DNA of 64,000 nucleotides from an uncultured Paracoccaceae bacterium (GTDB lineage Bacteria > Pseudomonadota > Alphaproteobacteria > Rhodobacterales > Rhodobacteraceae). The position numbers were made by a program, and so were the translations under genes. Below are positions 19,024 to 28,235 of this stretch, piece by piece; within the stretch, counting starts at the first letter, position 1; every line of letters starts with the position of its first letter. Under the pieces are notes generated by a model that saw only the letters and a list, made by a program, of their open reading frames with translations, was not told the origin of the DNA and did not search any database. Location: assembly GCA_913043905.1 (NCBI GenBank), contig CAJWNQ010000003.1, forward strand, positions 50,003 to 114,002, given 5' to 3'.

Positions 19024-19899
19024 TTAGGCCCCATCCCATCTCTTTAACATCCAATACCATTGCTCTGGTTTGGACATAATTTTCTTTGAAAGGCTGTCAT
19101 TAAACGTGCGCGTCATTGTGATACTATCAGTATGAGGAATAGGGGATTCAAATTCTACATGAAATTCGTTTTTATCATCGATGCGTGTACCGTAGGCTGG
19201 TATCATAGGAAGATCGTATTTTAGTGCAAGTTGTGCAGCTGAAAGGGATGTAAGAGCATCTATACCAAGAAAAGGAATACGAACGCCCTCGGCAAATTTT
19301 TCATCTAGTAAAATTGATATTATACCACCATCTCTTAAATGACGGACAAGTGCTCTGGTCCCAACTCGACCCGTTGCCAGTATTGGATTTCCACCTTCTT
19401 CGATACCAGCACGCATGCGTCGTTCATAATGTCTATTTTTGTGTGGTTTATATACTGCGCCACTTTCTAAACCATGCATTTTAAGTACAGCGCGTATAGC
19501 TTCCCACTGCCCAAAGTGGCCAGAAACAATAATCGCACCTTTTCCCGCACTATTGGCTTCCTTGAGAGTGGCAAGACCGGGGCCAGAGATCTTAAACTTT
19601 TTGTGGAAAGTTTGAAACTCTGCCTGGTGGTAGATTTCAAAAAGTGTTCGGCCCATATTTCGGCCCATGTTTTGGCCAAGTATTATACGTTCATGGCGAT
19701 TCATATTTGGGAAAATGCGTTTTGCTTCCCGTAAAAATCTTTTTCTTGCTGGTGGAAACCAGCGTATAACTATTCCAAAAGTTGTTCCCAATGCTCGGGA
19801 ACGTAAATCAAATGCTCGCCATCTAAAAACAGTAAGTGCTGACCATAGAGGAAAGTACCTAGCATGATGAAAAACTGATTTTAGGTATCTTAAAAACAT
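19024..19899 (-). CDS. Lysophospholipid acyltransferase, LpxL/HtrB family
   Basis: A family member that adds a secondary acyl chain to lipid A or a related lipid at the cytoplasmic face of the inner membrane. In the 291 residues, the catalytic-type HX4E motif is SGHFGQWEA (His at about 127). YKPHKNRHYERRMRAGIEEGG and LLDEKFAEGVRIPFLG follow, then AQLALKYDLPMIPAYGTR, all in the order expected for LpxL proteins. The N-terminus is basic and hydrophobic without a cleavable signal. It stands alone, so the acceptor (lipid A or an ornithine-type lipid) cannot be told. Confidence 0.82.
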   Translation of the reverse strand: MFLRYLKSVFHHARYFPLWSALTVFRWRAFDLRSRALGTTFGIVIRWFPPARKRFLREAKRIFPNMNRHERIILGQNMGRNMGRTLFEIYHQAEFQTFHKKFKISGPGLATLKEANSAGKGAIIVSGHFGQWEAIRAVLKMHGLESGAVYKPHKNRHYERRMRAGIEEGGNPILATGRVGTRALVRHLRDGGIISILLDEKFAEGVRIPFLGIDALTSLSAAQLALKYDLPMIPAYGTRIDDKNEFHVEFESPIPHTDSITMTRTFNDSLSKKIMSKPEQWYWMLKRWDGA

Positions 19900-20008
19900 A
19901 GCTCTATATGATAGGATTAAATAGTAATGCCAATCGAAAAATATTTATTTAATTAATTTTATAGAATATTTACGTTTCAATAATTTAACTTATTTTAATA
20001 AGTCAATA

Positions 20009-20926
20009 TTACAACATCATTTGATAGCTGGCTGGAACATAATGATATCCATCTTTGTGGATGTCGACATAGCCTAGGCCAGGCCAGGGCATGTGATAAC
20101 CTACAAAAGGGATCTTTTCTGCTGCAAGCATGCCTAATAATTTACGGCGTGTTTTGGCGGCCATTTTACGGTCACGATCAAAACGTAGTTCCCAGTCAGG
20201 GTAAGCAAGGGACCACACGTAGTGATTAGCAAAATCTCCACCTAAGATTAATTGTTTGCCATCACTTTCAACCATAAATGCTAAGTGGCCAGGCGTATGT
20301 CCATATGCGGCCATTGCAGTGATGCCGGATGCGACATCATCACCATCATCAATCATATTTAATTCATCTTCCAATGGACGAATTTTTGCCTCAAAGTTTT
20401 CATTACCTGAAAAATCCCACTCTTCGAACTCCAAACTACCGCAATAATACGATGCATTTTTAAATGTTCGACCTTTTGAAGTATGTAGCCCACCAATATG
20501 ATCGCCATGAAAGTGGGTAAGAACTACTTTATCTATTTGCTCAGCTTTATATCCAGCTGCATTTAGAGCTAAAGTTGTTCCCTCTGGGTTTTGGCCGGTA
20601 TCAAACAAAATTAATTTATTACCTGTATTTATAACTGTTGGAGTATAGAACATTTGGAATCTATCATCTGGAATGTTATTAGCTAAAGAGACCGCAGAAA
20701 AATTTTCTTTTGATACATTTAATCCAAAAATTTCCTGTGGATTATTGTTAACAGTTCTAGTGCCAGAAAGAATTGTGGTGACTTCAAAATTACCTAATGC
20801 AAATCGTCGAAATTTGCTTACTGATGATCCTAAAAAAGGAGCCGCTGCTTGTGCCGCTGTGGTTAATATTAGTGCAGATGAACCAGCAATAAAACTTCGT
20901 CGCTTCAATAAAGATGGACTTCTCAT
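20009..20926 (-). CDS. Tat-exported MBL-fold metallo-hydrolase
   Basis: This is a periplasmic metallo-beta-lactamase fold protein of 305 residues. The start at 20926 (MRSPSLLKRRSFIAG) is preferred because it gives a proper twin-arginine leader (RRSFIA then a hydrophobic run to AQAAA) and follows an AGAGA ribosome site. The metal motif is LTHFHGDHIGGL, with AYGHTPGHLAFM and LGGDFANHYVWS later. Tat export implies metal insertion in the cytoplasm. The family includes lactonases and other hydrolases; the substrate is unknown. It is a lone gene. Confidence 0.8.
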   Translation of the reverse strand: MRSPSLLKRRSFIAGSSALILTTAAQAAAPFLGSSVSKFRRFALGNFEVTTILSGTRTVNNNPQEIFGLNVSKENFSAVSLANNIPDDRFQMFYTPTVINTGNKLILFDTGQNPEGTTLALNAAGYKAEQIDKVVLTHFHGDHIGGLHTSKGRTFKNASYYCGSLEFEEWDFSGNENFEAKIRPLEDELNMIDDGDDVASGITAMAAYGHTPGHLAFMVESDGKQLILGGDFANHYVWSLAYPDWELRFDRDRKMAAKTRRKLLGMLAAEKIPFVGYHMPWPGLGYVDIHKDGYHYVPASYQMML

Positions 20927-21168
20927 TTTATATCTCTTTTCTAAGTCATTAAGTAAATTTCTACTTTTCAAAGTATAGATAATAAAATGTGAATGTGTCT
21001 AGTAAATTTAAATTTCCAATAAACCACCAAATATTAATTTTCTGACCGAAGTTTGATGTCAAAAAATATTAATTTGCCTTTAGCTTCCTGTAGTGCTTTA
21101 GACCATTTATTGGAATTGTGTATTTGAGAGTTAAATACATATTAAAAGACCAAGCACTAGGAAAAGCT

Positions 21169-22071
21169 ATGCTTCACGTTTTAACGAATAATATTTTACC
21201 GGTGTTTTCTATGCTTGCGCTTGGTTTCATTTGTGGACGAATTAGTTTAATTACCCGAGCTGAAGCATCGACGTTAAATCGAATTGCTTTTCTAATATTA
21301 CAACCTGTACTTATTTTTCCTTTAATAAGTAGTGCTGATTTAAGTTCATTTCATTTTGATGCAGTAGCAATTTACGGATTAAGTCAGGTGATTGTATTTT
21401 CAATTACATTTTTTATATGCATTTCATTACTAAAACTTGAATTAGTTGAGTCATGGCTTCTTGCAATGTGCACTATTTTTGTAAATGGCTTGCTATATAT
21501 CTGGCCGATTTCTTCATTAATTTATGGTGCTGATATGAACTATCCAATCACGGCACTTGTGATTTGGGATGCATCAATTATGTTTGCTTTTTTTATTATT
21601 TCAACTGATTTTCTGAATAACAGAAACTCACAATTAAAACCCATATTGTTTAGACTTCTTAAAAACCCAGTTTTAATTGCTATAGTTTTGGGTGCTGTGG
21701 CTAATCTAATAGGTTTTACAACTCCTGAGCCCTTACGCCTTGCTATGAAGTTTTCAGGAGCAGCAGCTGCGCCTTTAACTCTTTTAGCTCTTGGTGTAGT
21801 TTTATCATTTCATTCTTTGATGCCGTCGAAGTCGATCACAATTATCGTGTTAATAAAATTGTTACTCCTCCCACTGGTAGTCTGGTCATTTCTAAAAATT
21901 GGTACTCGTCCTGATATTTGGAATGATTTAAGTGTTCTTAATGCCGCTGGACCAGCAGGTGCGATGGCTTTCGCTCTTGCAATGCTTCATAATGTAAAAA
22001 CTGACAAGATTGCACTAGTTATTATTTGGACATCTGTACTGTCACTTTTCTCATTAGCATGGCTAGCTTAA
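21169..22071 (+). CDS. AEC-family (auxin efflux carrier-like) transporter
   Basis: A polytopic inner-membrane carrier of about 10 segments in two repeats. The start at 21169 (MLHVLTNNILPVFSMLALGFICGR) is chosen because AGGAAA lies just upstream and this is the usual AEC N-terminus; the GTG of the track is 17 codons earlier. The repeat-type segments NRIAFLILQPVLIFPLIS and GAAAAPLTLLALGVVLSF are typical of malonate/efflux carriers in this family. The substrate is unknown. It converges on the leaderless binding-protein gene. Confidence 0.78.
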   Translation: MLHVLTNNILPVFSMLALGFICGRISLITRAEASTLNRIAFLILQPVLIFPLISSADLSSFHFDAVAIYGLSQVIVFSITFFICISLLKLELVESWLLAMCTIFVNGLLYIWPISSLIYGADMNYPITALVIWDASIMFAFFIISTDFLNNRNSQLKPILFRLLKNPVLIAIVLGAVANLIGFTTPEPLRLAMKFSGAAAAPLTLLALGVVLSFHSLMPSKSITIIVLIKLLLLPLVVWSFLKIGTRPDIWNDLSVLNAAGPAGAMAFALAMLHNVKTDKIALVIIWTSVLSLFSLAWLA

Positions 22072-22129
22072 ATGTTTTGATGTCAAAGTTATGTACTGGA
22101 AAATATAAAATTTAGATTAGTTTTTAAGT

Positions 22130-22804
22130 TTAAAAATATTGATCAAAAAATTTATCAGTTACAACACTATTTAGAAAAATATTTAATGCACTTATTCTTG
22201 GATCATTACGTATTGGAAGAACCATTGCTTGATGAACTGAAGTAAGGTTTCCCAGTAAAATCCTTATGTCTTTATTGTGATTAAAGTACATTTCAAGTGA
22301 GGCACGCACTCCCGCTACAGCGTCGTAAGTTCCGCTCTGAAATTCAAAAAAGCTTTCGAAAGGTGTGCCTGAATATATTAATTTAGCATTTTGAAGTATT
22401 TTATTTAAATATATTTCATAAGCTGATCCTGATGATGTCAAAATATTTATACCTTTCTGATCAATATCTTTGACATGATACAGGTTTGAATTAGCATGGA
22501 CTGCATAGGTAGTATCAATTGTAAAATATGGGTTAGTGAAGGAAACGCTTTCAGCGCGTAGTTCATTAATAGCCAGAAAGGCAACATCCCATGCATTTGA
22601 AGCTGCATCAGTCAAAACGTTCCCTGCACTTTCATAAATAACTGGTATTATTTGCGCGTCAATTTCATTAGCTAGCCGTTGTGCGAGGGCAGGGCTGACA
22701 CCGACGTATTTATTATCCACTGATTGTATTAAAGCTTGATTTCCAATATTAAAAGCGACACGTAAAATACCATCATTACTAATTTTTTTTAAATCATCTA
22801 GCAT
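22130..22804 (-). CDS. Solute-binding protein family 3-like protein without signal peptide
   Basis: These 224 residues cover the two lobes of a family 3 binding protein: ILRVAFNIGNQALIQ and VGVSPALAQRLANEIDA at the start, VAFLAINELRAESVSFTNPYF in the middle and FEFQSGTYDAVAGVRASLE near the end. The protein begins MLDDLKKISNDG and has no hydrophobic leader, so it should stay in the cytoplasm unless a start was missed. It lies about 100 bases downstream of the histidine kinase gene on the same strand and may be part of that operon. A cytoplasmic sensor or an enzyme-like domain is possible. Confidence 0.65.
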   Translation of the reverse strand: MLDDLKKISNDGILRVAFNIGNQALIQSVDNKYVGVSPALAQRLANEIDAQIIPVIYESAGNVLTDAASNAWDVAFLAINELRAESVSFTNPYFTIDTTYAVHANSNLYHVKDIDQKGINILTSSGSAYEIYLNKILQNAKLIYSGTPFESFFEFQSGTYDAVAGVRASLEMYFNHNKDIRILLGNLTSVHQAMVLPIRNDPRISALNIFLNSVVTDKFFDQYF

Positions 22805-22905
22805 ATTTTTCTCATAGAAACGTTGATATTTTTATATGGTAATAGTTACTTTATTTTTATTACTTTTTATAAATCTATTTGGCAATTTTTATATGTTTTA
22901 ATATT

Positions 22906-24261
22906 TTATTTAGAGAAAATCATTCCAACGATTGTAATTGGAGATACTTCAATTAAAACTTTTGCCTCGTGTATTTTTATTATTTCATGAACAATTGTTA
23001 AACCTAAGCCTGAACCTTCACTACTTGGACCTTGGGCAAATCGTTCAAATATTTTATCTTTAAGATTATTTGGTATAGATAATCCGTCATTTTCTACAGT
23101 TAAATAAATATTTTTTTTGTCGTTACTCACTTTTACTTCTATAAACGACTGGTCATCACCACCATGTGATACTGCATTATCTATTAAGTTTTGTATGGCT
23201 TCAGTTAATAAAAATTCGTCGCCATGAATAAACACTGGTAAACTTGGTATATCAATTGAAAATATTATCTCTTTGATTAATATTTTAGTAGCATAGCGTG
23301 TTCCAATTTTTCGAACCAAATTGTTTAGATCTAGTTTCTCTAGTCTAGGAGCGCGTCCATCTAATCGTTCTAATGATAAAAGTTGTTCTGTAATGCGCGC
23401 TGCTAGGCGAGTTTCTATAACCAATTCGGATGCTCTTGATTTTGCTTCAATAAGAGTTCGAGCATTAGCTGTAGCTTGAGCCATTGTGTGGATGCCAGAA
23501 ATTGGATTTCTCAATTGATGTGCAGCGTTTGAGATGAAGCGATCTCGAGCAGTTTGAGCCTTGATCAGTTCACAAAATAAATCATTTAACCGTGAAACTA
23601 TGCCTTTAGTTTCTTTTGGAACAGGTCTGATTATGGGGCTAAGATCATCAGCAGAACGTTTTTTTATTGCATTCTCTAAATCTGCTAAGGGCTGCAGGCT
23701 TAATTTAATTCCAATTAAAACTAATGAGGCAACAGTAATAATAAGAAACGCAGTAAGTATGCCTGTCCTAAGAGCCAGATTTCGGGCAAACTGTTTTCGG
23801 AGCTCCAAAGTTTGCCACGCTGTCACTACAGAGGTTCCAGAAATGCCATCAACATTTGTAGTCTCTGCCAATTGAACAACTCTCACTGCTGTTCCCAGAT
23901 GGCTAGCATTAAATAACTCTGGTTTGTTAAGATTTAACGTAGTTTTTTTCTTTTTAACTGGGGGAGATGAATATCCAGTTATAAAACTACCATCGGGACC
24001 ATAAATATGGTAAAATACATTTCCACCACTTGCTTGCCGGAATAGTCCTAGGGTAGTCTCGGATAAGCTGTCGCCTTCTGATAATGTAACATCGCGCGAA
24101 ATTGCGAAAGCTAGCATCATTAAATTGCGATCAAAAATTTCTTCTGCAGTTTTTTTTGCATCATCAATGCGCCAAATCATTGCCAGTGATGATATTATAA
24201 TTAATGGTAATAATATTAATACTAAAAGGCGTAATTTTAAGGATCTGTCCATAAACTTCAT
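22906..24261 (-). CDS. Sensor histidine kinase, TctE/QseC-like
   Basis: This is the membrane sensor of a two-component pair. There is one N-terminal membrane segment (about 9-27), a periplasmic domain to about residue 160, a second segment (about 163-184), then HAMP. The dimerisation/phosphoacceptor box is ISNAAHQLRNPISGI, and the ATPase has N-box IQNLIDNAVSHGGDDQ, ENDGLSIP and GSGLGLTIVHEI. It overlaps the response-regulator stop (ATGA), so the two are translationally coupled. Its position divergent from a TctC-TctAB transporter suggests it senses the same carboxylate. Confidence 0.85.
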   Translation of the reverse strand: MKFMDRSLKLRLLVLILLPLIIISSLAMIWRIDDAKKTAEEIFDRNLMMLAFAISRDVTLSEGDSLSETTLGLFRQASGGNVFYHIYGPDGSFITGYSSPPVKKKKTTLNLNKPELFNASHLGTAVRVVQLAETTNVDGISGTSVVTAWQTLELRKQFARNLALRTGILTAFLIITVASLVLIGIKLSLQPLADLENAIKKRSADDLSPIIRPVPKETKGIVSRLNDLFCELIKAQTARDRFISNAAHQLRNPISGIHTMAQATANARTLIEAKSRASELVIETRLAARITEQLLSLERLDGRAPRLEKLDLNNLVRKIGTRYATKILIKEIIFSIDIPSLPVFIHGDEFLLTEAIQNLIDNAVSHGGDDQSFIEVKVSNDKKNIYLTVENDGLSIPNNLKDKIFERFAQGPSSEGSGLGLTIVHEIIKIHEAKVLIEVSPITIVGMIFSK

Positions 24262-24926
24262 TCTTGAAAGCCCATCAAATATCCTAATCCACGAGCTACT
24301 TTTATTTTAATTCCATATGGTGATAAACGCTTTCTCAGCCGAGAAATATAAACTTCTACAACCTTTTCTTCAATGTCTGCTCCTACGCCATACAGGTGAT
24401 TTGCAAGATCAGATTTTGGTACAATTTGGTTTGGTCGATCTATGAAACATTCAAAAGCTGCTAATTCACGCCGCGGTAAATTCAGATCAATATTATTTAT
24501 AAGAAGTCTTCGACCTTGATGGTCAAAAGTTAATCTACCAATTTTTTCAAAATTACCAGTACTCCGTGGTCTGCGGCGAATTAATGCTCGTATTCGGGCG
24601 TCTAATTCATCTATTTCGAAAGGTTTTATAAGATAATCATCCGCGCCTGCATCAAGGCCTCTTACACGATCTTTAGTATCACCTCTTGCTGTCAATAGTA
24701 TCACTGGTGTTTGATCACCATTTTTTCGCATTTCTTTAAGTATATCTATTCCGCTACGACTTGGTAAGTTAACGTCTAAAACTACTATATCAGCTTTTTC
24801 CTGTTTCAAAAAAATAGAACCCAATTCACCATCATTTAATACATCAACAGCATGCCCCTGATCACGGAATTGGTGTGCGAGCCCGTTGGCAAGTGTTTTA
24901 TTATCTTCTATTACTACAATGCGCAT
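24258..24926 (-). CDS. OmpR-family response regulator, TctD-like
   Basis: This is the partner of the downstream kinase. The start is the ATG at 24926 (MRIVVIEDNKTLA), preceded by AGAAGAGA; the track start adds nine residues that do not belong to a receiver domain. The receiver has the acidic pair EDN, phosphoacceptor in IVVLDVNLPSRSG (about 52), Thr in LLTARG and Lys in DDYLIKPFE. The C-terminal winged helix ends VYISRLRKRLSPYGIKIKVARGLGYLM. It probably activates the tctC transporter genes that start about 120 bases away in the opposite direction. Confidence 0.88.
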   Translation of the reverse strand: MRIVVIEDNKTLANGLAHQFRDQGHAVDVLNDGELGSIFLKQEKADIVVLDVNLPSRSGIDILKEMRKNGDQTPVILLTARGDTKDRVRGLDAGADDYLIKPFEIDELDARIRALIRRRPRSTGNFEKIGRLTFDHQGRRLLINNIDLNLPRRELAAFECFIDRPNQIVPKSDLANHLYGVGADIEEKVVEVYISRLRKRLSPYGIKIKVARGLGYLMGFQE

Positions 24927-25044
24927 TTTGTCTCTTCTGAAAGCTTCGTGCAAGGTTGGTCAGTAATAATTATAAAATCAAGAGGCGAATCGTTGCTTTG
25001 ATAATTTTGGCCTTAGTAGTTAAGGCTCTTTGGGAGGAAAATAA

Positions 25045-26136
25045 ATGATATTTAATAAATTAACACGCCATTTTGCAATGGCTATTACTGCAAGTGCTGC
25101 AATTGCAGTACCTGCTTCAGCTGATGTAAATATGGCTGGTAAAACGATTGAATGGACAATTCCATTTTCTGAAACTGGTGGTTCTGCAAAGTGGGCTAAT
25201 TTCTTTGCACCACTTTTATCTGAGGCTTTGCCTGGTAATCCAACAGTTGTTGTTAAGTTTATGCCAGGCGCAGGTTCGACAAAAGGAGCTAACTGGTTTC
25301 AAGAACAACCTGCTGGTGATGGAACAGTAATGTTTGGCTCTTCTGGATCCACGCAATTTCCATATTTGCTAGGCGATCCTCGTGTACGTTATGAATACAA
25401 AGACTGGAATCCAGTAATGGCAACTGGTACTGGTGGTGTTGCTTATTTAAATCCTGAAGCTGCTGCTAAATTTGATGGTACTGCAAATAATTTGAAAGAT
25501 ATCACTTTTATTTATGGTAACCAAGGTGCGACGCGGTTGGATTTAGTCCCTGCATTGGCTTGGGAAATGCTTGGAATGAATGTTGAGCATGTTTTAGGTA
25601 TTAAAGGGCGTGGCGATGGTCGAAAGATGTTCGAGAGTGGTGAAGCAACAATAGATTACCAAACGTCTTCGGGATATTTAAAAGGGTCTGCGGAACTTGT
25701 TGCTGCGGGTAAAGCTGTGCCTATGATGACTTGGGGTTCAATAGACTCAGCGGGTAATATTGTACGTGACCCAACATTCCCAGAAATGCCTACATTCAAA
25801 GAAGTATGCGATGCTACTGATGGTTGTGAAACTTCTGGCGAAGCATGGGATGCATGGAAAGCATTTTTTGTTGCAGGATTTCCATCACAAAAGTTGGCAT
25901 TTTTACCAGCTGGTACACCACAAGATATAATTGATACATTTATTAATGCGTTTGCCAAAATTAAAGCTCGATCAGATTTTGAAACTCTTTCTGCTAAGCG
26001 TTTAGGTAAATACCCAATGTATATAGGCGTTGATGCTAAAACAGCATTAGGTAACGCAACAACAGTTTCGGCTAGTGCCAAATCATACGTTATTGATTGG
26101 TTGAAAGCAGATTTTGGTGTTGATTTGAAGAAGTAA
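25045..26136 (+). CDS. Tripartite tricarboxylate transporter binding protein, TctC family
   Basis: This is a periplasmic solute-binding protein of a TTT (tripartite tricarboxylate) uptake system. The signal peptide is MIFNKLTRHFAMAITASAAIAVPASA, with cleavage before DVNMAG. The mature protein shows the family pattern IEWTIPFSETGGSAKWANFF and VKFMPGAGSTKGANWF, where the two loops hold the carboxylate. TctC proteins are numerous and bind citrate, other di/tricarboxylates or aromatic acids. GGGAGG precedes the ATG. The membrane partner follows after a hairpin, and a two-component pair is divergent. Confidence 0.82.
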   Translation: MIFNKLTRHFAMAITASAAIAVPASADVNMAGKTIEWTIPFSETGGSAKWANFFAPLLSEALPGNPTVVVKFMPGAGSTKGANWFQEQPAGDGTVMFGSSGSTQFPYLLGDPRVRYEYKDWNPVMATGTGGVAYLNPEAAAKFDGTANNLKDITFIYGNQGATRLDLVPALAWEMLGMNVEHVLGIKGRGDGRKMFESGEATIDYQTSSGYLKGSAELVAAGKAVPMMTWGSIDSAGNIVRDPTFPEMPTFKEVCDATDGCETSGEAWDAWKAFFVAGFPSQKLAFLPAGTPQDIIDTFINAFAKIKARSDFETLSAKRLGKYPMYIGVDAKTALGNATTVSASAKSYVIDWLKADFGVDLKK

Positions 26137-26150
26137 TATCTTTTTTTTGA

Positions 26151-26180
26151 ATGCCCCAGTTGTATTTCTGGGGCATTTTT
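26151..26180 (+). terminator. Intrinsic terminator/attenuator after tctC
   Basis: ATGCCCCAG and CTGGGGCAT form a 9-bp stem with an 8-base loop, followed by TTTTT, 15 bases after the tctC stop. It lies between tctC and the fused tctAB gene in the same orientation, so partial read-through would give more binding protein than permease. Confidence 0.8.
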
Positions 26181-26204
26181 ATAAGTGGATGAAAGGCAAT
26201 TTTT

Positions 26205-28235
26205 GTGGATATTTTTCTTGAAGCTTTACCTGCTCTTGCTCAAGCTTGGTCATTAATTTTACAACCTGCTGTTTTAGGTTACTTGGTTATGGGTGTAATG
26301 ATGGGGCTTTGTGTAGGCGTTTTCCCAGGCCTTGGTGGAATTGCTGGACTATCTTTGTTACTTCCGTTCATGTTTGGAATGGATCCTATGTTGGGTCTAG
26401 CCCTAATGATAGGTATGGTGGCAGTAGTACCAACTTCTGATACGTTTGCTTCGGTTCTCATGGGAATTCCGGGCTCTTCAGCCTCCCAAGCAACTGTACT
26501 TGATGGTTTCCCGATGGCTAAGCAGGGTAAGGCTGCGCGCGCTTTATCAGCAGCTTTTGCGTCCTCATTGTTTGGGGGACTAATAGGTGCTGCATTCTTA
26601 ACAATTTTCATTCTAGTTGCTCGTCCTGTTGTATTATTATTTAAATCGCCTGAATTGCTGATGGTTTCAGTATTTGGCCTTTCTATGGTCGGTATTCTTG
26701 CAGGAAGAATTGCAATTAAAGGAATTGTAGCTGCTGGAATTGGTATGTTGGTTGGTACAATTGGGGAGGGACCATTCAATGGTGAATTAAGGATGTCTAG
26801 TTATGACTTTGTGTATTTAACTGATGGATTAAAATTAGTGATTGTTGGGTTGGGTATTTTTGCTATTCCTGAAATTATTGCTTTGCTTCGCCACGACAAA
26901 GCGATCTCTGAAAAACAAAGTTTGGGTGGTGGCTGGATTGATGGTATTAAAGACTGGTGGTTAAACAGATGGTTGTCCGTAAGGTGCTCACTTATAGGCG
27001 TTATAGTTGGTATAATTCCTGGCTTGGGTGGATCTGTTGTTGATTGGATTGCTTATGGGCATGCTGTTCAAACAACAAAGGATAAATCCCAGTTTGGTAA
27101 AGGTGAAATTCGAGGAGTTATAGGTCCTGAAAGTTCAAATAATGCAAAAGAAGGTGGTGGGTTAGTTCCCACATTATTATTTGGTATTCCTGGTTCAGGT
27201 TCTATGGCAGTTTTTATCGGAGCATTGGCATTGCTTGGAAATGGGATTGATGTTGGTCCTTCTTTATTAGAAAATAATTTAGATTTCACCTATTCAATTG
27301 TTTGGCTTTTAGCTCTTGCTAATGTTGTGGGCACAATAATGTGTATAGCTATGGCAAGTACAATAGCAAAATTAACAAATATTAGATTTGCATTACTTGC
27401 CCCATTTATATTTATGATTATTTCGTTTGCAGCGTTTCAGTCTGGCCAAAATTTAATGGACCTTGTTGCACTTTTTTCTATTGGATTTCTAGGAATTATG
27501 ATGCGACGATTTGATTGGTCACGACCAGCATTTTTAATTGGATTTGTTTTATCGAATCCAGTCGAAAACTATTCAAATAATGCCAGCCAAATTGCAGGTA
27601 TAAGGTTTAGGCAAGGATGGGATATAGGTATGGAATACTTAGCATCGCCAATTGTAATAATTCTACTTATTATTACAGTCTTTTCTATTGTTTTTGGTCT
27701 CCGTCAAGCAAAAAATATATTGGCTGAAGGTGATGTTGGGTCCGGCAGTAAGCGAGCCCCTATGATATTTTTACTGATTTTGACTGGATTTATTTTTTAT
27801 GCACTTATTAATACTGCAACAATTCCTGATTATGCTAAAACAGATAGAGTATTTCCAGTATTCGTAGCGAGTGTTTCCTTTGTAGGTGCTTTAATATTAC
27901 TTATTCAAATGATGATTAGCTCAGAAACGCATACATTATTTGCTGATCGTGAAGCTAATGGCGATGATAGAAATTCAGCCTACGCTCTTTGGCCAACATT
28001 AGGATGGTTCGCCTTTTTATTAGTTTTAACATCAATCACGGGATTTATACTAGCTCTTGGTATTTTTCTAATTAGTTTTTTGCGAGTAAGAGCAAACCTT
28101 AATTGGTTGCATGCAGTGCTTTATACTTTAGCTGGCATCAGTTTTATGATGTTTATGGCTTGGACCTTAGGGCGTGATTTTCCACCGGGTCTTTTACAGT
28201 TTTATTTTAAATATTTGCCGTGGCCTTTTTCATGA
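26205..28235 (+). CDS. Fused TctA-TctB membrane protein of a tripartite tricarboxylate transporter
   Basis: This is the membrane part of the TTT importer. It starts at GTG 26205 (after GAAAGG). Residues about 1-500 are TctA, with GVFPGLGGIAGLSLLLPFMFGM, SDTFASVLMGIPGSSASQATVLDG and IPGLGGSVVDWIAYGHAVQT, the repeated glycine/proline motifs of the large subunit. A linker around 505-515 leads into a C-terminal TctB-like domain of about 150 residues with four hydrophobic segments (ending LGRDFPPGLLQFYF). In the classical system TctB is a separate small protein; no separate tctB is present here. It overlaps the next gene as ATGA. Confidence 0.85.
   Translation: MDIFLEALPALAQAWSLILQPAVLGYLVMGVMMGLCVGVFPGLGGIAGLSLLLPFMFGMDPMLGLALMIGMVAVVPTSDTFASVLMGIPGSSASQATVLDGFPMAKQGKAARALSAAFASSLFGGLIGAAFLTIFILVARPVVLLFKSPELLMVSVFGLSMVGILAGRIAIKGIVAAGIGMLVGTIGEGPFNGELRMSSYDFVYLTDGLKLVIVGLGIFAIPEIIALLRHDKAISEKQSLGGGWIDGIKDWWLNRWLSVRCSLIGVIVGIIPGLGGSVVDWIAYGHAVQTTKDKSQFGKGEIRGVIGPESSNNAKEGGGLVPTLLFGIPGSGSMAVFIGALALLGNGIDVGPSLLENNLDFTYSIVWLLALANVVGTIMCIAMASTIAKLTNIRFALLAPFIFMIISFAAFQSGQNLMDLVALFSIGFLGIMMRRFDWSRPAFLIGFVLSNPVENYSNNASQIAGIRFRQGWDIGMEYLASPIVIILLIITVFSIVFGLRQAKNILAEGDVGSGSKRAPMIFLLILTGFIFYALINTATIPDYAKTDRVFPVFVASVSFVGALILLIQMMISSETHTLFADREANGDDRNSAYALWPTLGWFAFLLVLTSITGFILALGIFLISFLRVRANLNWLHAVLYTLAGISFMMFMAWTLGRDFPPGLLQFYFKYLPWPFS

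Noticed and set aside
26279-26779. 166-aa minus-strand ORF inside the TctA domain
   Set aside because: It is antisense to the conserved glycine/proline motifs of TctA and is rich in Pro, Asn and Ile as expected from antisense of a membrane protein.
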